DNA of 64,000 nt, from assembly GCF_051594765.1 (NCBI RefSeq), contig NZ_JBPPGJ010000016.1:1-64000 (forward strand), written 5' to 3'. The notes beneath the pieces are model-generated. The model saw only the letters and a list, made by a program, of their open reading frames with translations. It did not search any database and had not been told where the DNA came from. Within the stretch, counting starts at the first letter, position 1; each line of letters begins with the position of its first letter. This document shows positions 42,653 to 52,000 of the stretch, one piece after another. Made by a program: the position numbers and the translations under genes. The DNA comes from Paenibacillus_AR sp051594765. GTDB taxonomy: Bacteria; Bacillota; Bacilli; Paenibacillales; NBRC-103111.

Positions 42653-44524
42653 TTAGACCATGACCTTGCAGATATCGTTGGTGAACTCCACCGGATCCTG
42701 GATCGGCAGGCCTTCGATCAGCAGCGCCTGATTGTACAAGAGCTTGGTGTACAGGCTGAGCTTCTCCTGGTCCTTGCCATGGGCGTCCTTCAGCGATTGG
42801 AATACGTCGTGGCCCACATTGATCTCGAGAACCTTCTCCGCCTTCACGTCCTCGCTGCCCGGCATGGCGCGGAGCACCTTCTCCATCTCGATGGTCAGCT
42901 CGCCCTCGGTGGTCAGGCACACCGGATGGGACTTGAGCCGCTTGGAGGCACGGACCTGCTTGACCTTGTCGCCCAGGATGGACTTCATCGCCTCGAACAG
43001 CTCCTTGTTCTCCTCCGCATCCGCCTCGTCCTTGGCTTCCGGCTCGATGCCCAGGTCTCCGCTCGACACGTTCTTGAACTCCTTGTCCTTGTACTTCATC
43101 AGCATCTTGATGGCGAACTCGTCGATGTCGTCGGTGAAGTAAAGAATCTCGTAGCCCTTATCCAGCACCAGCTCCGTTTGCGGCAGCTTCTCGATGCGCT
43201 CCGCGGATTCCCCGGTGGCGTAGTAGATGTACTTCTGGTCTTCCGGCATGTTCGCCACGTATTCGTCCAGCGTAATCCACTTTTTCTCCTTGGAGGAGGT
43301 GAACATCAGCAGATCCTGCAGATCGTCCTTGTTCATGCCGTAGTCGCTGTACACGCCGAACTTCAGGGTGCGGCCGAAGGCCTTGTAGAACTCCTCGTAC
43401 TTCTCGCGCTCGTCCTTCAGCAGGCTGGCCAGCTGGCTCTTGATCTTGTTCTTCAGATTCTTCGCGATCAGCTTCAGCTGCTTGTCATGCTGCAGGAGCT
43501 CCCGGGAGATGTTCAGCGACAGATCCTCGGAATCCACCATGCCCTTCACGAAGCCGAAGTAGTCCGGCAGCAGGTCGGAGCACTTCTCCATGATCAGGAC
43601 GCCGTTGGAGTACAGCTCCAGCCCCTTCTCGTACTCCTTGGTGTAATAATCGAACGGAGTGTTCTTCGGGATGAACAGAATCGCCCGGTACACCACCGAC
43701 CCGTCCACACTGATATGCATATGCTTCAGCGGCTTGTCGAAGCCGTAGCGCTTCTCGTTGTAGAAGTTCTCGTAATCCTCTTGGGTCAGCTCGTTCTTGT
43801 TCTTCCGCCAGATCGGCACCATGCTGTTCACGGTCTCTTCTTCCACCGTGTCCTCGTACTCGTTCTCCGTGCCTTCCTTCAGCTTGGACCGCTTCATGTC
43901 CATCTTGATCGGATAGCGGATGAAGTCCGAGTACTTCTTGACGATGGACCGGAGCCGGTACTCCTCCAGATACTCGTCGTACTGCTCGTCCTCGGTATTC
44001 TCCTTGATCTTCAGCGTAATCTCAGTGCCGACCGTATCTTTCGCCGCCGGTTCGATGGTATAGCCGTCCGCCCCCTTGGAGCGCCATTCGTAGGCTTCCT
44101 CGCTACCGTAGGCCCGGGTCACGACGGTCACCTCGTCCGCCACCATGAACGCGGAGTAGAAGCCGACGCCGAATTGGCCGATGATGGTGTGGTCGTCCTT
44201 CACCTCGTTCTCGCTCTTGAAGGCCAGAGAGCCGCTCTTCGCGATGGTGCCCAGGTTGTTGTCCAGCTCCTCCTTGGTCATGCCGATGCCGGTGTCCGTG
44301 ATGGTCAGCGTCCGGTTGGTCTTGTCCGCCGTAATCTTAATGAAGTAATCCTCTTTATTAAAAACCAGCTTGTCGTCGGACAGCGCCTTGTAATACATCT
44401 TATCGATGGCATCGCTGGCGTTGCTGATCAGCTCTCTTAAGAAAATTTCCTTGTGGGTGTAGATGGAGTTGATCATCATCTCCAAGAGCCGCTTCGATTC
44501 CGCCTTGAACTGCTTTTTCGCCAT
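42653..44524 (-). CDS. htpG: molecular chaperone HtpG (Hsp90)
   Basis: 623 aa, full length. The GHKL ATPase motifs are ELISNASDAIDKM (about 32), ITDTGIGMTKEEL (about 77) and GQFGVGFYSAFMVAD (about 118). The middle domain has the arginine segment LNISRELLQHDKQL. It is an ATP-driven chaperone for late folding of client proteins. ATG 44524 has GGGAG upstream. A perfect CIRCE operator lies between the promoter and the start, so HrcA control is expected; in B. subtilis htpG lacks CIRCE. Monocistronic, with a convergent terminator. Confidence 0.97.
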   Translation of the reverse strand: MAKKQFKAESKRLLEMMINSIYTHKEIFLRELISNASDAIDKMYYKALSDDKLVFNKEDYFIKITADKTNRTLTITDTGIGMTKEELDNNLGTIAKSGSLAFKSENEVKDDHTIIGQFGVGFYSAFMVADEVTVVTRAYGSEEAYEWRSKGADGYTIEPAAKDTVGTEITLKIKENTEDEQYDEYLEEYRLRSIVKKYSDFIRYPIKMDMKRSKLKEGTENEYEDTVEEETVNSMVPIWRKNKNELTQEDYENFYNEKRYGFDKPLKHMHISVDGSVVYRAILFIPKNTPFDYYTKEYEKGLELYSNGVLIMEKCSDLLPDYFGFVKGMVDSEDLSLNISRELLQHDKQLKLIAKNLKNKIKSQLASLLKDEREKYEEFYKAFGRTLKFGVYSDYGMNKDDLQDLLMFTSSKEKKWITLDEYVANMPEDQKYIYYATGESAERIEKLPQTELVLDKGYEILYFTDDIDEFAIKMLMKYKDKEFKNVSSGDLGIEPEAKDEADAEENKELFEAMKSILGDKVKQVRASKRLKSHPVCLTTEGELTIEMEKVLRAMPGSEDVKAEKVLEINVGHDVFQSLKDAHGKDQEKLSLYTKLLYNQALLIEGLPIQDPVEFTNDICKVMV

Positions 44525-44557
44525 GATCGACAGTCTCCCTTCCGTTCCGAACGTATA

Positions 44558-44584
44558 TTAGCACTCCTTTACATCGAGTGCTAA
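44558..44584. promoter_or_regulatory. CIRCE operator (HrcA binding site)
   Basis: TTAGCACTC-N9-GAGTGCTAA is an exact match to the CIRCE consensus of groESL and dnaK operons. It begins 11 bp after the htpG -10 box, so HrcA would block initiation. The divergent phosphatase gene starts about 98 bp away on the other side. Confidence 0.95.
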
Positions 44585-44594
44585 CTCCACATTT

Positions 44595-44624
44595 TTTATA
44601 TCATATTTTCATTTTTCGTGTCAA
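44595..44624 (-). promoter_or_regulatory. sigma-A promoter of htpG
   Basis: On the minus strand TTGACA (44619-44624), an 18-bp spacer and TATAAA (44595-44600), directly upstream of CIRCE. Confidence 0.75.
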
Positions 44625-44681
44625 TGTTCGGACCGAAGATCTGCTAAGATGAAATTAACAATTCTTAGGAGGACACCTTCC

Positions 44682-45332
44682 ATGAAAGTTCATCTGATCC
44701 GCCATGGCGAATCCATGAGCAACGCGGGCCTGATTGACTCGAGAGACAGCACGCTGTCCCCGCTGGGAGAACAACAGGCTTCGTTGACCGGCGAGGCCCT
44801 GCAGGGAGCGGGAATCGAGCTTCTCTTCTGCAGCCTGATGGACCGGGCTCTGCACACGGCTCAATTGATCTCTCAAGCAGCGGACATTCCGGTGCGCATC
44901 TGGTCCGACCTGTGTGAGCTGGGCTACTGCTATCAGGAAAAAGGACTGCCCCGCTCCGCGCTGGAGCGCAAATATGCCGGCCTCCCGTTCCCGGACGAAG
45001 CCGATGAAGAGGGCTGGGCCCGCCACCGGGAGGGCGAGACCCGGGAGGAGACCTTCGTCCGCATGAAGCCCGTCGCCGACCGGCTGCTGGGGCTGTGCAG
45101 AGAAGGCGCCCACGCCACCGTCGCCTGCGTCATACACGGGCGATCCGGGAATGAGCTGATCAAGCACCTGCTCCGCGTTCCCTTCGAGTCCCCGTTCACC
45201 GTGCACCACGGCAACTGCGGCATCACCACCCTTCAGCTGGAGCCGGAGTACACCCATGTTCTGGCCGTGAACGATCTGCGCCATCTGAGCGCACTGCGGA
45301 CGGACGGGCCTGCCGCCGCCCAGTATACCTGA
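44682..45332 (+). CDS. histidine phosphatase superfamily protein
   Basis: 216 aa. The catalytic LIRHGES motif is at residues 5-11, and the second histidine is in VIHGRSGNELI (about 150). Between them, ELGYCYQEKGLP and other segments are not specific. The superfamily includes cofactor-dependent phosphoglycerate mutases and many broad phosphatases; a small-molecule phosphatase is the safe call. ATG 44682 has AGGAGG 9 bp upstream. It is followed after 33 bp by a Nudix hydrolase in the same direction, so both may form a small housecleaning operon. Confidence 0.85.
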   Translation: MKVHLIRHGESMSNAGLIDSRDSTLSPLGEQQASLTGEALQGAGIELLFCSLMDRALHTAQLISQAADIPVRIWSDLCELGYCYQEKGLPRSALERKYAGLPFPDEADEEGWARHREGETREETFVRMKPVADRLLGLCREGAHATVACVIHGRSGNELIKHLLRVPFESPFTVHHGNCGITTLQLEPEYTHVLAVNDLRHLSALRTDGPAAAQYT

Positions 45333-45365
45333 ACGGGTTTATTACAATATGGAGGTTGATTGCAG

Positions 45366-45983
45366 ATGAACATGCGCTGGCTGGATTGGGCCAAGCAGAT
45401 TCAAGCCATAGCCCAGACGGGCTTGGCCTATGGACGGGACGTCTACGATATCGAGAGGTTCGAGCAGCTGAGAGAGCTGAGCGTGGAGATCATGAGCCAC
45501 TACACGGAGGTCAGCCCCGAGAAGCTGCGGACAGCCTTCGCTTCGGATGAGGGCTATGCGACGCCGAAGGTGGACATCCGGGCGGTCATCATCGAGGACG
45601 GACGCATCCTCATGGTCAAGGAGAAGGCGGACGGCGCATGGTCCCTGCCCGGAGGCTGGGCGGACATCGGGCTGTCCCCGTTCCAGATCGCCGCGAAGGA
45701 GGTTCGGGAGGAGGCCGGGTACGAGGTGGAGGCCGAACGGCTGCTTGCCGTGCTGGACAAGCAGTTCCATAACCATCCGCCGGACGCCTTCCACATCTAT
45801 AAGCTGTTCATCGCCTGCCGGATCGTAGGCGGCTCCGCCTCCGGGGGCACGGAAACCTCCGAGGTCGGTTTCTTCGGTCCGGAGGAGCTGCCCGAGCTGT
45901 CGGTCAGCCGCAATACGGCGGAGCAGATTCACTTGATGTTCCGGCTGTATGCGGATCCGGGCCTGCCGGTCGTATGCGACTGA
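45366..45983 (+). CDS. Nudix hydrolase with N-terminal DUF4743/NUDIX_N-type domain
   Basis: 205 aa from ATG 45366 (GGAGG 10 bp upstream). The N-terminal helical part (1-60, MRWLDWAKQIQAIAQTGLAY) matches the NUDIX_N domain found in several Firmicute ADP-ribose pyrophosphatase-like enzymes. The Nudix box reads GGWADIGLSP followed by AAKEVREEAGYEVE; the acidic REVREEAG part is intact, while the first glutamate position is a leucine as in this subfamily. The likely substrate is a nucleoside diphosphate linked to another group, such as ADP-ribose. Confidence 0.88.
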   Translation: MNMRWLDWAKQIQAIAQTGLAYGRDVYDIERFEQLRELSVEIMSHYTEVSPEKLRTAFASDEGYATPKVDIRAVIIEDGRILMVKEKADGAWSLPGGWADIGLSPFQIAAKEVREEAGYEVEAERLLAVLDKQFHNHPPDAFHIYKLFIACRIVGGSASGGTETSEVGFFGPEELPELSVSRNTAEQIHLMFRLYADPGLPVVCD

Positions 45984-45996
45984 ACGTCCCATAATA

Positions 45997-46043
45997 AAGA
46001 GAGGCATACCGGACAGGGAACTTCCCTGCCGGTATGCCTCTTC
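45997..46043. terminator. bidirectional terminator after the Nudix and giant SLH genes
   Basis: AAGAGAGGCATACCGG (45998-46013) pairs with CCGGTATGCCTCTT (46029-46042), with an inner CAGGGAA/TTCCCTG stem. Confidence 0.82.
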
Positions 46044-46055
46044 TTGGTTAATCCC

Positions 46056-49000
46056 TTAGTTCATAAAGCCGACGTATTGCAGGAACCGTTTCAGCATCAC
46101 GGCAGCCTCCGCGCGGGTGGCTTGGGCCGAAGGCTGGAACCGGTTGTCCGCCGTTCCGTTCACGATGCCTGCAGCCGCGCTGCGGCCTACGGAATCCAGC
46201 GCCCATGCTTGGATCTGGCTGCCGTCTGCAAACTTGCGGGAGGCATCGGTCTGCGTCTGCGCCTCTCCCTTGCCAGCTGCAGCAAGAGCTCTGGCGATCA
46301 TGACCGCCATTTCCTCACGGGTAATGCTTGCATTCGGACGGAAGGTGCCGTCCTCGAAGCCCTTCATGACGCCTGCCTTCACCGCCGCTCCGATGGCGCC
46401 GGCATACCATTCGCCGGACTTCACATCCGCGATGGTCGAAGCGCCCGCCGCATCCGGCTTCAGGCCCAACGCCCGAACCAGCAGGGCGGCGAATTCGGCG
46501 CGGGTAATGGCGGCATCAGGAGCGAAGGCGGTGTCCGTCTGCCCCTTCACGAGCAGCTTGGACGCCAGCAGCTCCACCTCGTTGCGGGCCCAGTGGCCCT
46601 TCAGGTCCGCGAAGGTTTTGTCCGCTTGGACGACGGTGTAGATGCTGTTGGAATTCCGTATGATACGGACCACGGTCTTCCCGTTCGCCGTCTCGAACAC
46701 GGCCGGTACGAAGGAAAGCTCTCCGGTGGCGGGATCGAAGACGACCGCCGTCGCGCCGCTGCCATCTACAGATCGGTTAATCGTGATCGTCCGGGTCACG
46801 TAGTTGGAGCCGAACCCGTTGATCTCCGATTGCCCGCCTCCGGTCTGTGCCGTAATCGTGTAGCTAACCCCGTCTGCAAGCAGCTCGGCTCCGGCCGTGC
46901 CGGCCGCCTTCTTCAGCTGCTCCGACTGGGTGCCGGAAACCGGGGCGATGGACACGGTAATCACCGCATTCGAGCCCAGGGAGCCCGCATTCAGGATGCC
47001 GACCGGCAGATCATAGGTCATGCCGCCGGAACGGATGCTCAGGATATCGCCGTTGGAGCCTGCCAGCGCCGAGGCCGGGAGTCCGACCTTCACGCCTCCT
47101 GCGGCGCCCAGATCCAGGACGATGTTCTTCTTGGCGCCGTCCGCCATCTCCAGCGCCTTCGTCAGGGCATCGGCGTTCACCGTCAGTACGGTCATGGTTT
47201 TGCCGTCCGCGCCGGTCTCGGTCTTCAGCCCCTTCGGGTCGATCTTCAGCTCAACTCCAGTGTCTGTCGCTACCGGAGTGACCACACCCGCTCCGGCAGG
47301 CGGAGCGGCGGGAGCCGGATTGGACGGTGCCGGGTTGGAAGGTGCGGGAGTATCACTGCTGTCATCGGAAGGCTCCGATGCTGGCGGAGCGATCTCCTTA
47401 ATCCGGCCCTCCGGCACATAAGTGATCGGACCGGAGAAGCTCTTCACATAATTCACGGTAGCGGTCAGATCCTCCGGTCCGGTGACCGGGTTCTTGCCGC
47501 GTTTACCCAGCTCCACATACTTCGGTGCCGTGGAGGTGTGCATGAAATTGTTCACGACCAGGGTATAGGTGGCGTTCTTATCGACAGGCTTGCCGTTAGG
47601 CAGCACCATGTCCACCACCTTACGGTTGTTCTGCGCATCCCGGTACCAGGTGTACTTGAGACCCGCTACATGAGAGTCCGGTCCGTACGTCGTTCCGGAG
47701 CCCAGCATGCCGTTCAGGATCGCCTCCATATCGGCGCCGGTCACCTCCAGCTTCACCAGCACGTTGTTGAACGGCTGGACGCCGAACAGCTCGCCCCAAG
47801 TGATCTCACCCGCGTTCAGATTCTCCCGGACGCCGCCTCCGTTCATCAGGGCGAAGTCCGCGTTCATCTCCGCCTTCATGCCGTCAGCGATCAGGTTGCC
47901 GAGAGCCTTGTCTCCGTAACCCCCGATTCCCACTCCCGGATAATCCTTGGACATCTCGACGGCTGCCGTCCCGATCACGCGGTTCAGATAGGGAGCCGCC
48001 AGCTCCGAATAATGCTGGATGATGGCTCTTACAGCCGGATCATAACCGTTGTGCACATTGTAGACCAGCTCCGCCTTCTTCGAGACGATGTCTCCCGTGG
48101 TGCGGTCCAGCTCCAGATCCACATCCGCGAAAGCCTTGCCGTATTCCCATGCCTGCACGATCAGCTTGCCGTCCACCATTCCGTTCACCCGCAGGTGATT
48201 ATGGGCGGCGAAGATGACGTCCACCTCGTCATCCACGGCGTTGGCCAGATCGGCCGCATCTCCTGCCGCCGCATCACCGGATTGGCTCGCCGGGATATGG
48301 GCCAGGACCACAAGGGCCTTCACGCCCTGGGCCTTCAGCTCCGCCGCCGCCTTGTTCACGGCCACAGCCGGATCGGTGAAGCGCAGGGTCTGAATGCCGG
48401 CCGGCATGACGATATCCGGTGTCTCCAGCGTAATGACCCCAATGAAGCCCACCTTCACGCCTTCCACTTCCTTCACCGTATAGGCGGGAAGAATGGGTTC
48501 CCCCGTGGTCTTATCCACCACGTTGGCCGCCAAGAGCGGGAAGTTCTGGCCGTCGTAGCCCTTCTTGCCGTTCGGGTGGTCTCCGCCGTTCACCAGCCGG
48601 AGCAGCTCCTTCCGGCCTTCGTCGAATTCGTGGTTGCCCACGACGCCCACGTCGAAGCCCATGGCTTCCATGATCTCCACCACCGGCTCATCCTGGAACA
48701 GGGCCGACACCGGCGGGCTGCCGCCGACCATATCGCCGGCATGCACGATCAGGGTGTTCGGGTTGGCCGCTTCCCGCTGCTTCATGGCATAAGCCATATA
48801 ATCCATTCCGCCGACCAGCACGTCCGGGGAGATCACCCCATCACCATTGACATCCACATTCAGTGACTTCTCCGTGTATGAATCATTGATCTTGCCGTGC
48901 AGGTCGTTGACGCTGAGCAGTTGAAGCTTAATATTGCCCTCCGGCTGCTGTCCCGCCACATCTACGATTCGGCCTTCTACCGGAGAGGTAGACGCCGTCA

Positions 49001-52000
49001 CCTTGCCTGACTTCAGATAGTTGGTGAACACGTCATAATCCGGCAGGTACAGCAGATTGACGCGCCCTTCCTTGTAGGCCTTCTCCAGAGAGCTGTAGAA
49101 ATCCCCGCCCTTGGCCGTAAAAGCATTGGTCGCCATCACATAAGAGGCGGACAAGTCAATCGGCGCATAGGTGCCGCCATTCTTCACCTGGATGCTCTTG
49201 ACCCGCTCACCTGCGGGCTTCGAGGAGTCGTAGGTGAACTTCAGGCCCGCCACCTGCGGGAAACGTCCGTCTGCCGCAGGCAGCTTGGACACGCCGTTCT
49301 CCAGGGCTTCCTTAATCTCTTGACCGGTCAGCGTAATGGTTACCAGATCATTGTTGAACGGCAGTACAGTCATCACTTGACCTTGAGTAATCGTCCCTGC
49401 CGGGATGGAGGACCGGATGCCGCCACCATTTTGCAGCGCCATAACCGCTCCGGTTCCCGCCGCTTGGGCTGCCTTCAGCATGCCGTCGGCGATCAGGTTG
49501 CCCAGATTGGTCTCCTTGGTGCGGACATTCTCGCGGAGCCCGTCCAGCGCTACCTCGGTCTCGCCTACGGCGAGCTGCAGCAACGACTCGACTCCGGGCT
49601 TGTATTGCCCCAGGATCGCCTTGGCTTCCGGATCGGAGGCCAGGACATAAGCGCCTGCGGAATTTTTGGCTTCGATGGAGATGAGCCCGCCGTTCCAATC
49701 TGTCAGCACGCCCTGAGCATCGAAGGTGACCTGCAGCTTGCCCAGGTACTGGCCCTTCTCGCCGGTCTGCACGATCAGAGTCGGCGCGCTGTGGGTGCGG
49801 TCCACCACCGGCTGGTCCAGCTTGGTGTGGGTATGGCCGCCCACGATGACGTCGATGCCCTCCACCTGCTGGGCCAGCTTCACGTCCTCGTCATAGCCCA
49901 GGTGGGACAGCAGCACGATCCGGTTGATCCCTTGGGCTTGCAGCGCCGCCACGGTGGCCTTCGCTTTCTCCACCGCATTCTGGAAGGTGACGTCGCCGGG
50001 GGAGGAGATGTTGGCCGTATCCTCGGTGGTCAGACCGAAGATGCCGACTTTCCCGTCGCCCATGCGCTTCACTAACGCCGGGTAAATCGATCCGGGCATC
50101 CCCGGCTGGCCAATGCTGCCGACGAACTTCGGACCGAGAATGGCATCCTTGGAGAAGTCCGCGTTGGCGGAGACGAACGGGAACTTCGCATGGTCGATAA
50201 ACCGGCCCAATACCTCTGAGCCCTTGTCGAACTCATGGTTGCCGAAGGTCATGGCGTCATAGCCGGCCAGATTCATGAATTCCAGGTCCGCCTGGCCCTC
50301 ATACTTGTTGAAGTAGAGCGTACCGGAGAAGACATCGCCCGCGTCCACCAAGAGCGTGCCCGCCGTGGAGGCTTGGGCATTCTTGACGGCGGTGATCCGG
50401 CGGAGAATAGTGTCCGGCGCACTGGAGGTATCCAGATTCGCATGGGTGTCATTCGTATGCAGAATCGTGAAGGTGTCGCCCTTCAGATTCAGCTGCGCCA
50501 GCACCGCGTCATGGTCGGAGACCCGGCCCCGGCTGTGCGGGAAGTCCGCATTCAGATGCACGATGTCCACGGCGGTCATCGGGGTCAGCTTTTTGCTCAC
50601 AAGGATGTGGTCCAGAACCTGCGCATTGCCGTCGAAGGTGTAGGTGTACCGCTCATTCAGCGGCAGCTTGTCGATCAGGTCATCCAGCTCCTGACCCTTC
50701 AGCCGGGTCACGGTCTGCGTGAACTGGAAGTCGTTCAGATCGCCCAGCGCCACGATGTTGGCCTCCGGGTTCGCCGCCAGCACACCCTTCACGAAGCCGT
50801 TGACCACATCGGCAATCTGGTGCCGCTGCGTCTCGCTGGACAGTACCGGAGGCTGCGTGCTGCCGAACGGGCCGTTATCCCCCGACTTGGAGTTAAAATG
50901 GTTGGCGATCACGATCACGCTCTCGCCCTGGAATTCGAACTGCGCCGCCAGCGGCTTCCGGGACCGGCTGAACGCGCTGTTGGTCGGGTCGATCCGGCCC
51001 GGGTTGTACGTCAGCCTGCCGTTCGCCCCATCGTACGCAACCGCATCGGTGGAGCCGCCCTTGGTGCCGTTCACGCTGGCCGACAGCGTGACCCGTGCCG
51101 GATTGTACAGGAAGCCGACGCGGATGTTGCCGCCGGGAGCCCCGCCGTCCTGATTGTTCACCGGCGCGACGTCCGTGTACTTATAATCAGGACCGCCGGC
51201 GGCTTTCACCGCTTGAATCAGCGCCTGGTAGCTGGCATCCGCATCCACGACGCCGTTATCGGTTTCCCCGCTGTTGTCCTGCATCTCCACCAGCCCCAGA
51301 ATATCCGGCTGCTTCAGGTTATGGACGATGGAATCGGCGATCTTGTTGATCTTCTCGGCGCCGACGCCCGGGTTGAAATTCTCCACGTTATAGCTGGCGA
51401 TGGTCAGCTTCCCTGCATCCTGCACCAGGGTAGTGGTTTCCTGCTGGAAGGTACCCTGTTGAATAGTGGGCAGGCCGCCAAGCGGAGGGATGACCTTATA
51501 ATTGCCGTTATTGTAGCCGATGACGCCGGTCACGTCCGTGGTGAACCGGTCCCCTGTTCCAACCTCTTGGCCCGGATCCCCATAGGCAATCAGGAGCCGC
51601 TGCGGGTTCAGGTTGCCCGATCCCTTCAGCACCAGGCCTCCGGCGGAGGTCAGAATGTCGGGCGATGTATTGTCCACCCGAGTGGCGATGTTGTAGACCA
51701 GGGTGTTCCCGCTTCCGCTGGTCCAGTAGGGGCTGGTGATAACCGGAGACGGCAGCTTGACGAGCATACCCTCCAAGGACTCGTAGAAGTCAATGGCATC
51801 TTCCTCCGGCTGGTATTGCGCCATGCCGTCGTTGTCGATCACCGAGGTCGGCAGCACCCGTCCGTTCTTCCCCAATACAACAGGTGCCGGAAGCGGGTTG
51901 CCGGAGGAGACCACCGTGACGGTCGGGCCGGTGATTTGGGTGGAGGTCAGGTTGGAGCTGCTGCCCTCGTTGTACTCCGCCACCGTTCCGCTCACCTTCA

